Part shown: positions 22,801-33,094 of the stretch, piece by piece
Numbering within the stretch: the first letter of the stretch is position 1
How the letters are laid out: each line of letters starts with the position of its first letter
NCBI GenBank assembly: GCA_002803225.1
Contig: NXFV01001266.1
Location: 1 to 42,443 of the forward strand
From: Gamarada debralockiae
Taxonomy: Eukaryota; Ascomycota; Leotiomycetes; Helotiales; Hyphodiscaceae
Direction: 5' to 3'
DNA length: 42,443 nt
Program-made: the position numbers and the translations under genes
The notes under the pieces: generated by a model
Database searches by the model: none
Seen by the model: the letters and a program-made list of their open reading frames with translations, nothing else
What the model was told of the DNA's origin: nothing

Positions 22801-25800
22801 AATTTACAGGCTAACAATAGCTTGAGCTCCTCTGGGATAGAGTATCTCTCGATGCTGGTCCGAAACCAGAATGCTGTGGAAACTTCATTTGGTGTTGCAG
22901 GCAGGCTGTTCACAAAAGGTGTTGCAGTCGATTTGCATGCCGTTAATTTCCCATCCGGCGGGAGCAACAAAGTCTTAATCGATTTGCCCCCCTACCCTTG
23001 GAATCATTCAACTTCATACTGGGCGAAGTCCCTTCCCAACCCCGCCAATCTAAATGGAGCCATCACTTTTCCCAGGAACGATTTCCTGGGCACGGCCGTC
23101 AGAGGTCAAAATTCATCGGAGCCTCAATGGAAAAACGTCATGCGGACTTCTGAACTTCCATGGTTGCAAGATCACAATATCCAATCCAACACAGTTTGTC
23201 CCGCAGCATGCTACCTCGCGATGGCAATAGAGGCCGCATATCAGCGGGCTGCGCTGAGAGGAGCCGAGGCAACAGGGTATAAACTTCGTGAATTGACGAT
23301 TGGGCATGCCCTCGTCTTTTCACAGGCTTCTGACGAGGTGGATGTCATGCTTTCACTGCGGCCTTACAATGAAAGCGTGCGTGTCACATCTGATGCTTGG
23401 GATGAGTTTATTATCTCCTCCTCGACAGATGGCATGACGTGGACCGAACACTGTCGGGGTCTAATATCCATTGAGAAACTAGAGCCGACAGCCGAAGTAG
23501 ATGGTGGCCGCGAAACTAGAGAACAGAAGGAAGACTGGAGTCGAATGATTAGGGACTTTGAGGAAGCTTGTAAAACTAAGGTCGACACAGCAGAGATCTA
23601 CGGCGCTCTCAAAGAGCTCGGTCTCAACTTCGGTTCTACATTTGCAAATATGAGCAACGCACGCATCAGCTCCGGCAAATGCATAGGGGAAGTCTTGGTT
23701 CCGGATACTGCTGCCGTCATGCCCGCAAAGTTCGAATACCCTTTCATCTTGCACCCAGCTACACTGGACAGCTTCATTCATGGAGTCTTCCCAATTGACG
23801 AAAGGTACAAGGATGCGGAGCAGGGAACGCCTGTTCCAACGTTCATCGAAGAGATGTTTGTCTCTCATGGTATCGCCAAAGACCCAGGTCATAGTTTCAC
23901 GATCTATGCGAAGAGTGAACCAAAGGAGCTCGGCCCCAGTGTGCATAAAGGTCTCGGAAGGACGACCAACTCGCTTTCAGTTTTCGACTTTCAGAATGAA
24001 GGACTTGACCCTGTTGTGACCGTAACGGGACTGACGTTCAACTCGCTTCCCAGAGAAACTTCGGGCACTGCCAACCATAATACAGAGCGTCTTTGCCATC
24101 GGATCGAGTGGGAGCCTACCCCCGAATTTCTCATTGGCGAACAACTCGACAAGCTGGCGGCACCTTTTCGCCTACCAGCAGCATTCAGAGACCAGGGTCA
24201 ATTAATTCAACAGGCCGCATTCTATTACGCAGAAAGAGCTATCCAACGGGTGACTGTTTACGAAATCCCAGAAGCCGAGACTCATTTGCGAAGGCTGCAC
24301 AATCTGATGAAGCGTCGTTGTGAAGAAGTTTATCATGGAAAATCGGGAAGCTTTGATACTTCTTCTTGGCTCCAGCTTGATGATGCAGCGCGTAAAGCGG
24401 TGTGCAATGCAGTTCTTCAGACACCATACGAAATTCTATTCCACGTTGGCGAAGCTCTGCCGCAGATTCTCAGAAAGCAACTCGATCCCCTCTCCATCAT
24501 GATGGAAGACAACCGACTGGAGAGACACTACAGAGACAATCAACTCTTGGTCCAGAGCTACAAGCAAGCGGCAGTCTATATCCGTCTTCTTGCAAATAAG
24601 AACCCCTTCCTGAACGTTCTTGAAATCGGAGCAGGGACTGGAGGAGCCACTTTCCCCGCCTTAGATGCGATGACTAGCCCTGATGGTCCACGTTTCGCGA
24701 ATTATGACTTCACTGATATCTCACCTGGTTTCTTTGAGAAGGTTATGGAGCGAACAGTCCATTTGAGCGACTTGGTAAACTTTAAGAAGCTTGATATTGA
24801 AGCCGACCCTGAAGAGCAGGGCTACGAGTCGGAGTCGTACGATTTAATTATTGCAGCTAATGTTCTTCATGCAACAAAGAACATGAAGGAGACGATGCAC
24901 CAAGTGAGAAGCCTGTTGAAACCGGGCGGGAAACTCATTCTCTTTGAAATCACAGTCAAGAATCTAGCTCCTTCGATTATCTTCGGTACGCTGCCTGGAT
25001 GGTGGGTCGGCCAAGAGCCACGTCGTCAGGAATCGCCGTTGTTGACCGAGAAGGAATGGGATAGCCTGCTCCAGGATTCTCAGTTCAGTGGTTTGGATGC
25101 CGCCCTATGGGATACTTCTGACTCCAAGAACCACACTATCAGCGCGATGATTTCTACAGCAGTGGAGGATACTTCACCAACATTCGCATCTGATATCGCT
25201 ATCATCACGGATTCAACACCACCAGAGACGTACGTGTCTGACCTCCAGAACCTACTGCAAGATCTAGGAGTAAGGTCTAAGGTCTCGAATCTTGCATCCT
25301 GCGAGCCCAGGAACCACGTCTGCATCGTGTTGAGCGAATTGACACATTCTGTTCTTCGAGATCCGACCTCAGGGAACTTTGATGCCATCAAACAAATCTT
25401 TCTCGAAAGCAGCGGAACTCTGTGGATCACTCGCGGAGCTCATATTGAATCATCACATCCAGACCTCAACCTTGCTACCGGGATCGCGAGAACTGTCCGA
25501 GCAGAGAAAGGGGATACCATGCTCGTGACCCTGGACCTCGATCCTTCTCAACCATCCTCAAGAAGAGTCGCAGACATAATCATCACTATCTTCAAAAGAA
25601 ATTTCAGTACTGGCAATATGGAACTTCCAAATCTCGACACCGAATACGTAGTCCGAAACGACATAGTCATGATCCCTCGGGCGGTTGAAGACAAGCAATT
25701 AACATTCTTTGTCACTTCTACAACTGGCACTCCGGTTCCTGAGGATCAGCTCTTTGTCCAACCAGGTCGTCCATTGCGAGCGGAAATCAAAACACCAGGA

Positions 25801-27977
25801 TTCCTCGACAGTCTTCAATTCGTCGACGATGAACGAATGTCAGCGCCGCTACAAGACAACTCGGTGGACATTGAGGTCAAAGCTATCGGGATGAACTTCC
25901 GAGATGTCATGTCAGCTTCGGGACAGATTGGTCCGTATCCTCTGGGGTGTGAGTGTAGTGGCGTCGTGACTGCTGTTGGAAAGTCTGTCACAGACTTCGT
26001 GGTTGGTGATCATGTTATCTCGAATGTTCTCGGTGGCTGCTTCTCCAACGTGGTACGCTCACCGGCCGTTGGTATAGAGCATATTCCAGCGGATATGCCA
26101 TTCGAGATCGCAGCTTCTTTACCTATCATATATTTCACGGCATATTACGCAGCGATGAAAGTAGCTCGTCTCAGTAAAGGCGAGACAATTCTGATTCATG
26201 CCGCTGCTGGGGGGTTGGGCCAGGCAATAATCAACCTCGCGCAGCTTGTGGGAGCAGAGATCTTCACAACTGTGGGAACTGTTGAGAAGAAGAAATTACT
26301 CACGGAGCAATTTGGTATCCCAGAGGATCATATATTCTCCAGTCGGGACCACACGTTCGCTAAAGGCATCATGCGCAGAACAGGAGGGAGAGGAGTAGAC
26401 GTCATCATGAACTCTTTGAGCGGTGATGCGCTTCGGCAGACTTGGAACTGCATTGCACCTTTTGGTCGATTTGTGGAACTGGGCAAGCGAGACTTCACAG
26501 TCAATTCACGCCTCGAAATGAAACATTTCGAGAAGAACGTCTCTTTCATGGGCTTGGATGTTCCTCTCCATACACACTTTGATGAAAAGAGGATAATTTG
26601 GAACGAGATCATGTCTCTTTATCAAAGGGGGAGTATTAAGCCTCCAACTCCGATCACGACGTTTGGAATCTCTGAAATGGAGAAAGCTATGAGAATCATG
26701 CAGACGGGAAAACATTCCGGTAAACTGGTTATCGTTCCGAAACAAGATGAGGTGGTCAAAGTTCTTCCTCAGAAGGATACTGGTAGATTGTTGAGAGCCG
26801 ATGCATCGTACCTTCTTATTGGGGGCCTTGGCGGGATTGGTCGAGCACTGGCATTTTGGATGGTAGAGCAAGGAGCGAGATATTTGATTTTCGCTTCTCC
26901 GAGTGGACTGGAGAAAGAGAAGGCTAAGGAATGTGTTGCTTTACTTGAAGAGAAGGGTGTTAACGTTGTTGTTTTCAAATGCGACGTCACTAAAATCGCA
27001 GATGTCGAACGGATGGTGAGCGAGAGTAAGACTAGCATGCCTTCAATTCATGGCATTATTCATACGGCTATGGTGCCAAAGGTAAATTCATTTTCACCTT
27101 TAATGCTCGAGACCATACTGAAAAGGCTATCTAGGCGGATCTATTCGAAAATCTCCGCCTCGCAGACTACAACGCTACAATTGGCGTTAAAGTCCACGGC
27201 ACGTGGAATCTGCACCATGCCCTCTCCTCGTCGCCCCTCGATTTCTTCATCCTCCTCTCCTCCATGGTCGGCGCAGTCGGTAATCCCTCCCAAGCAGCCT
27301 ACGTCTCCGCAAACCTCTTCCTTGATGCCTTTGCCGATTTCCGTAATGTCCAAGGTCTGCCGGCCGTCTCTGTGGCTCTAGGCAGAGTCGTAGACATCGG
27401 GTTTGTAAGCGAGAAAGAGGAGATGCAGCGGGCTGTCAATAATCTTTGGAGTAGGGATGTGAGCCCCAAGGAGGTGTTTGCGAGTGTTAAGAGCGCAATT
27501 ATAGAGCCGTTGAGGAAAGGGAGAACGGGGAGCAGTATTGTAGGGATGAAGGAGTGGGGTGCTGAAGCTAGTCCGGTATATAATGCGCCTCTGTTCAATC
27601 ACTACCGACGCGCTGCTTTCAAATCTAAAACGTCATCGAGGAGAGAAGGTGGAGCGGGAGCTAAAATACGAGAGCTGCTGCGCAAAGCTACCTCGTTGCA
27701 TGAAGCAGCGGCCCAGACATGCGACGCAGTAATGGCGAAGATGTCGGTTCTGCTCATGATTCCGCTAGAAGATATCAGTTCGAGCAAATCAATGAGCAGT
27801 TATGGTATGGACTCATTGGTCGCGGTGGAGATGCGCAATTGGCTTGTTAGAGAGCTTGATGTTACGTTGCCGGTGCTGGAATTGCTGGCGAACACTTCTG
27901 TGGCGGTGTTGGCGAGGAGGATTGTGATGAAGTCGAAACTTACGAATCCAGCTATTTCCAAGGGAGGAGAGGCCTGA
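19855..27977 (+). CDS. Highly reducing type I polyketide synthase (KS-AT-DH-cMT-ER-KR-ACP)
   Basis: Nine exons in consistent phase give about 2569 residues: 19855-20085, 20141-20227, 20274-20331, 20380-20580, 20629-20761, 20807-21089, 21154-21396, 21451-27081 and 27135-27977. KS (1-440) has DTACSSS with Cys194, EAHGTGT with His329 and NIGHLEGG with His369. AT (560-880) has GHSSGE with Ser653. DH (950-1250) has His987 and Asp1185 (HPATLDSF), but the HxxxGxxxxP glycine is Ser. cMT (1420-1600) has LEIGAGTGG near 1470. ER (1785-2100) has [10 protein letters not shown] near 1995. KR (2190-2430) has IGGLGGIGR and Tyr2345. ACP has GMDSL with phosphopantetheine Ser2516. There is no thioesterase or condensation domain, so an external enzyme must release the chain. 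All domains look complete, so a reduced, alpha-methylated chain is expected. Product unknown. Confidence 0.95.
20332..20379 (+). other. GC-AG intron inside the ketosynthase
   Basis: The KS family reads ALENAGITxxQ at this point. Joining G at 20331 to CT at 20380 restores ENAGIT exactly. The removed 48 bases begin GCATGT, end TTCTAG and contain CTGAC as branch site, so this is a GC-AG intron. Read through, it would add 16 residues without a stop. Confidence 0.7.
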
Positions 27978-28350
27978 AGGGGATGCGTAAGAGCAGATTT
28001 GAATGGACTTAATTTTAACTGTTGCATACCATATTCAAGCTGATCTTACGCGGAGGCGCGAAAAGGTGGATGCGACCATGTCATGTGATCTATCATTACC
28101 TTGCATTAGTGGGAGGCCAACTTTCGTACATCTTGGGACAACAACTAACCCTGCTTCACTGTTTCATTTGAGCTGCAACATCTTAAATTCCCATGTCACT
28201 GACATACAAGGTAGCTCTCACAACGCCTCGCCAAAGTTCTCGCTTGTCACTTTTCCTCGCCGGGCGTGGGTCGAGACTCCCACTCCCACTCGGCTCGAAA
28301 TAAGTCTTGAAGTGCAACTTTAGACCACCAAGTATTGTCTAAGGTAAACG
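27978..28350. other. Spacer between PKS and FSH1 hydrolase
   Basis: 373 bases between two genes in the same direction. It must contain the PKS 3' end and the hydrolase promoter. A CACTCCCACT-type CT-rich stretch lies near 28276-28290. No coding signal. Confidence 0.45.
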
Positions 28351-29186
28351 ATGGCTCCGATGAAGTTCCTTTGCCTCCACGGATTGGGTAGCAATGCAAA
28401 TGTTTGGCCATCTTTTCCTGTATCTCAAGCCTACGTGACTTGGCTAACATTCTTTTGGATCTTTGAATCTCAACTCGGTAAACTCCAATTACTCATCCCA
28501 TTACGGCATTGAAGTTGAGAACTCATCAATAATTCCTTTCAGGCCCTTTGGTATCAGAACTTTCCAAAGACAACTCAGCAACCTTCACCTTCGTCGATGG
28601 CATCTTCCTCCAACCAGCCAGCCCAGGAATCGCAGGCCTCTACGACCCACCTTACTTCGGTTATTTCAGGGGCGATATCCTCCAGCAAGCTATCTCTCTT
28701 CCTTCACTCTGTTCCGCGCTTCAGGATCCAGACTACCTATCATCCGTTCAAGAAGCATACCAGTTTCTGTACGACATGATAGAGGATGAAGGGCCATTTG
28801 ATGGATTCCTTGGATTCTCTCATGGCGCAACGCTGGCGATGATGGTTTTGATGCAACACGCGGAGAAGAATCCGCTTGAACCGCCGTGGAGTTTGGTTCG
28901 TTGTGGAGTATTTATTGCTGGACCGAGTCCGTTTGGTGAGGATGGGCGACGGATGGAGGGGGTGGGAGAGGGGGAGGGAGTGAAGTTGAGGATTCCGACG
29001 GTGCATATTGTAGGCAAAGAAGATGAGTTGTATGAAGATGTGTTGAAGATGTATGGCTTGTGCGAGAAGGAAAGTGCCACGTTGGTGGTTCACGAGAAGG
29101 GGCATGTCCTTCCGAGGGATGGGGAGACGGTGGGAGGCATCGCCAAAGCTATGAGGGATTTGAGAGCGAAGATAGTGAACATATAG
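28351..29186 (+). CDS. FSH1-family serine hydrolase, likely PKS product-releasing enzyme
   Basis: An alpha/beta hydrolase of the FSH1 (PF03959) family. Exons 28351-28477 and 28543-29186 give 256 residues. The family start MKFLCLHGLGSNAN is followed, after 19 extra residues, by IFESQLGPLVSEL, then FTFVDG. The triad is Ser135 in GFSHG, an Asp in VGKEDELY and the His of EKGHVLP. It sits 373 bases after a PKS that lacks a releasing domain. In the lovastatin pathway the FSH1-type enzyme LovG releases the product of LovB, so the same job is likely here. The 19 residues V18-W36 (28402-28458) look like an unspliced 57-base intron whose acceptor reads GG in place of AG. Because 57 is divisible by three and stop-free, the frame survives. 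Confidence 0.8.
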
Positions 29187-30059
29187 CTTCAGAGCTGGAG
29201 CAAATCATTCATTTGCTATTATGGTGAGTGTAGATTGGCAAAGTGTTGTGATGAGCTTGACGTCAGCCCGCAGCAAGCTGGTAACCGGCACAATGAGCAA
29301 AGTCCTCTGATAGGAAATACCCAAGCCTTCTGTGAATAGTAGTCGCTGCTATGACCGTATGAAGATCCTTTGGGCTTCTGGGGCTCGAAGGCTCCCCAAC
29401 TACCATCGGCATTGATCGTGCCCTCGACATCCTTGTATTTCCCAATAATCTAAATTTATTTGGTGAGCGTTTGAATTTCTGGAGCGAAAGTTGGAGTAAG
29501 CAAAGTTAGATTAGATGACCAATTTTGAACGGGCAGAGGAAATCCTCTTGTACTGTACATCGAGATAAATATCTAAAGACACCGAGGCCTTCGGGCGACT
29601 TATTGCTTCATGTGTTAAATTATAATAGGCCATCGATGCTGCTTCCCAGTGGAGGCTTCTGAGGCGTCGTGAGGCAGATTTTGATGGAAACAAGCCATGG
29701 TGTGCGAGGCTGCCAACCTGGAATCGCTTTGAGAAAGGCAACATCACGCGTAATAGCCAGAGGATACAAGACGCATTGGGCTCGAAGGGCAATGAAGGGC
29801 CACCCGCTTTTGAAAGGGCATCGTTTTCAAGTACCAAAAATTCAATTTCCGTTCTCGACGCTGTCTCCTGGGCCTCATCCCAGTTCGCGACTTCGAACCA
29901 GTCTCAGCGACCGAGCAACATATCTACCCATCGATCCTGACAAAACCGGAATCAACATTCTCGTACCACGCCTCCATCCCCACCTTACAATCCTCCAAAA
30001 TCACCACTGCATCTAGTCAGTATCCTAGCATTAATATGTACCTTGCAGAAGCGAGGGAA
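29187..30059. other. Decayed region after the hydrolase gene
   Basis: On the minus strand, 29449-29219 holds a 77-codon open frame after a good acceptor (TTTAG at 29454-29450). It begins IIGKYKDVEGTINADGSWG and continues FEPQKPKGSSYGHSSDYYSQ. It looks like a terminal exon, but I do not recognise the family and found no upstream exon. The rest holds only short frames. The downstream half of the permease remnant, expected here on the minus strand, is missing. Confidence 0.35.
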
Positions 30060-30580
30060 AATGTACCCCCATTCAGAACCTTCCAAACAATACGCCCAAT
30101 AGTATATACCTCCAGTGGTGGGTAACGCAGCAGCAATTTTGGCTATTGACAGACTGACAATGAAAGAGAGTCCGCCAGCCATTGTTCAATTCGAGAAGGC
30201 AGCTGTTGGTCCACCAGGGTACATGGCGAAAACCGGCTAGGACTGGATACCGGAAACAAAGTTCATAGACTGTATCGCATGTCAAGGGAAAGCCGTCTGG
30301 CATTGGATGGTTTGCTTACAGTAAAGGTAGCAGCGGCAGAAACCCATCAGCATGCTCCTGATGAACAGGAATCTCAGGGGTTGACTCACCAGTTCTCAAA
30401 CAGACCTTAACCTCGAAAGAATTGTTTATACCCCAATGTCGCCGATTGATACTCGTCTTGGGTGAATAAATTCTTCGTGTCCCCTACCTCCATGCCCTCC
30501 TCTCCCTTAGAGGCGGAATCCACGATAGCGTCGATCTTGCTTTCGCGGTCCTCTGGTATTTTGGCAATGGTTGGTACCAT
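30060..30580 (-). pseudogene. Amino-acid/choline permease (APC superfamily) remnant
   Basis: Reading down from the ATG at 30580, the first exon runs KIPEDRESKIDAIV to FTQDEYQSATLGYKQFFRG, a typical fungal GABA/choline permease N-terminus. It then meets TAA and GLFENW. After a poor intron region the second block reads SMNFVSGI, stop, PVFAMYPGGPTAAFSN, stop, TMAGGLSFIVSLSIAKIAAA and LPTTGGIYYWAYCLEGSEWG. The stop after SN replaces the Trp of SNWTM, and AKIAAA replaces AEIAAA; both are G-to-A changes. Only about the first 150 of some 530 residues remain. Such permeases take up amines or amino acids at the plasma membrane. This one cannot function. Confidence 0.7.
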
Positions 30581-30924
30581 TTGGTTACTCGTGGTTCCCT
30601 TTGCTCACGATACCATGTTAATTGGGATACAAGACATCAATCGTTCAATTCTATTTCGGCGATTAGAAGGGTATTGGAAACATCGCGGGAAAACACGAGT
30701 CTTGATCGCTCATTCTACTTGAGCAGTCAAAGTTCAAGGGCATCGGGGAGAACTAGTAGCTATCTGAAAGGTCCTTGTTCAATCGCTGAAATGGCCAGAA
30801 CGATTAGGACCTTGTATTCAAATTAATGCGGTACTTCGACGAATACACTAGCGCGAAGCAGAAGATGGTGACAATCGTGGTAAGCAGTTCAGTTGGATAC
30901 ATGGCGGGGAGTAGCAACTGGGAA
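30581..30924. other. Region without a recognised gene
   Basis: Upstream of the permease remnant. Only short unrelated frames on both strands. Confidence 0.4.
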
Positions 30925-31275
30925 GAAGTACACGAGAAGAATGCTCAGCAACGAATAACAAAGCTTGTCTATGATGAGAGTAGCTAATACCGAGACGATA
31001 ATACTGGTAACTATGTGATAAGAAGTCACTTATTGGACGAGGGGGTAGCTCCTTCCCCTGCACTCCACGGATCGTGCTTCCCAATCCGGCAATTATCTTT
31101 CCCAGGACCTTTCCTCTCGAACTTAACGTCCAATTACTTCCAACAATTCAATCTACCCAACAAGCATCCTTGCCACTGGCATATCTGATTACAAGTATTA
31201 TCGTCTTAGCACTGGCTCCTTTTATCACAGACAAGCTCTGTTATTCATTGCTTACCGTTCTACTTGTAGGTGCTT
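30925..31275. repeat. Imperfect inverted repeat encoding similar hydrophobic segments
   Basis: The minus strand at about 31015-30925 and the plus strand at about 31185-31275 are alike over some 90 bases; both contain AGTATTATCGTCT and GTTATTC.TTGCT. Translated, one arm reads VTSIIVSVLATLIIDKLCYS and the other ITSIIVLALAPFITDKLCYS, both followed by LL.LLV, so the same membrane segment exists twice in opposite directions. The protein family was not recognised. This is a duplication with inversion or two outward-facing gene remnants. Confidence 0.55.
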
Positions 31276-31579
31276 CTTGGGACTTATCTTGGTCCTTTAG
31301 GCAAGAGTGGGATGGCCCAGGCAAGCCACAGCTCTTGAATCGGTGTCTCCGTGAACTTCCATCATAGGCTATTAAGGTAGGATCGAGCTTACGACAGCGG
31401 GAATCATCCGCCAATGTCCGAAAGGAAGAGGAGGTTTCCCGGGTCCGAAAGCCGTGCGCTCTGGATCCGAAATGTGGGAAAGGACTTGTCAAGACACACA
31501 TGTGGGGTAGCTTGTTGAAACAATTATTTGGGAGATACCTCCCTCGGATATGGACACGTGCTGAACGTCGTCTCTACCG
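31276..31579. other. Short region without a recognised gene
   Basis: It continues the plus-arm frame to a stop at 31367, with GASWDLSWSFRQEW directly after the inverted-repeat arm. Nothing else was seen. Confidence 0.35.
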
Positions 31580-32306
31580 ACCTCTCCCCATTGCATCCAT
31601 CATTCTTTCAATATGTGTTGTCCTTTCTAACAGTCCGATCCATGCCACAAGTCCACCAACCATTACAAGTATCGAGATTGAAGCCATATTGGCAAACGCG
31701 CCGCTCGCCGTATCAATCGTAGGAGAAGAGGTCCTCGTAGCAGTGCCACTCGCCAAAGCCGCACGACGAGAAGTTTTGGCCGTCGAGAAAGACTCCAACA
31801 GTCTGCACATCTGTGAGACGTAGCATATGAAACATAGCTGCTGCGGTTGACGCATTTGTTGCGCAGAAGCTGATGGTGAAACTGAAAGTCGTTGCCGCTT
31901 CATTGGATATTGGAGTGGCCGTTGTGCCATCGTAATCGCTGTAGAAGCTCACGCTCGCCGCAGAGATTGTGAGGTCTACGGCGTGGATTTCTTCGTAAGG
32001 GCCATTTGGCGGCTTCGAGTATGTGGTAATCGTCTCAATAACGTGCACACAAGCCATGTCATATGATCGAGCCGTCCCAACTGTGTTGTCTGTGCCATTG
32101 AGTGTGACGGTGTCGCATAGAGAGCCACTCCAGGTAATGTCTTGTAGTCGCCGATTATCGGAATGACCTGCGTGTAGGTGTAGGGAGTGGTGAAGACTGC
32201 CGTGTCGCTCTCGGGGCAGAATCCCATCGTTGCAACCGTTCGCTGTCGGTGTGTTGTGTTGAGCTGTGACGGCTGCTGCTGCGGAGGAGAGGATTGAGGC
32301 TCTCAT
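31580..32306 (-). pseudogene. Secreted, C-terminally anchored fungal protein, frameshifted
   Basis: The start at 32306 gives MRASILSSAAAAVTAQ, a signal peptide. Then NGCNDG, and the expected continuation FCPESDTAVFTTPYTYTQ lies in the next frame. The first frame resumes with TWSGSLCDTVTLNGTDNTVG, YSKPPNGPYEEIHAVDL and FSFTISFCATNAST, and reaches VFLDGQNFSSC. A last shift is needed to reach ASGTATRTSSPTIDT and the hydrophobic end ANMASISILVMVGGLVAWIG, which would be a GPI or membrane anchor. The pattern fits a conserved cell-surface protein of unknown role. Three frame changes suggest decay, although unrecognised small introns could explain one of them. Confidence 0.45.
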
Positions 32307-33094
32307 CGTCGATTCTTGACGTCGTCTTGATCTGGGTGACGGGGGAGAGGAAAGGAAGAAAAAGAAACAGGATTCCAGCACCATCTTGTATTGAAATGAC
32401 TTACCGCAGAAGATAATAGCTGGTGTACCGTATGTAGCTGCCTTCGCACGCCAGAACAGAGGAACACAGGCTGATGGCGAGCGATCTCCCCAACTTGCGG
32501 GATATGCAGTAAGTTCTCGCATCCCTGCGCAACCATTGGCAAACAAGAGGGAAGAGAAATCGAGAAGCGTGCTCCAGGGCTTGTTCCTGATTATGCGGGC
32601 GTTCTCCATCGAGCTGGCGCGCAAACTAGATGGGCGAGGCTTTGGGGCGGCTAGTATGGACAGCTCCAGCATATCTGCTTCCTTCGATCCATATTTTGGG
32701 TTTCATATTTGCAGTGCAGATGTAGTCGAATTATTCTTCACGTCTCAATATAAAACTGACGCGTCTTTAGAGGTGGTGATGAAAAGATTGCTCAAACGAG
32801 AAATGAGGCGTTGGGTTGAGATCCCTGCAAAATCCAAACCCCAGGCGCACTTCCATCATCCTCAACACAAAATAAATACTCTACCCGTATCATAAGGATA
32901 ACTCATTCTACAAATCCCGCCAACCGTGAAGTTTCGATATCTGTGAACCTTCGTCTCAACCTAATAACGAAATATCCTCAAGTAACATCACCAGTCCAAC
33001 AAACCCTTCGCATTTGCGCCACAGACCGCATCTCGGCCATTCAAACCCGTCTCCAGCTCTTTGCATACTGTGATGTGCGTTATCAATAACGGAA
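32307..33094. other. Region between secreted-protein remnant and Rieske gene
   Basis: Frames continue through the upstream part of the secreted-protein remnant on the minus strand, but nothing in them matches a known family. The plus-strand frame 32536-32895 is likewise unsupported. No repeats. Confidence 0.35.

Noticed and set aside
30462..30722. Plus-strand frame at the permease remnant
   Set aside because: The minus strand reads a clear permease N-terminus over the same bases.
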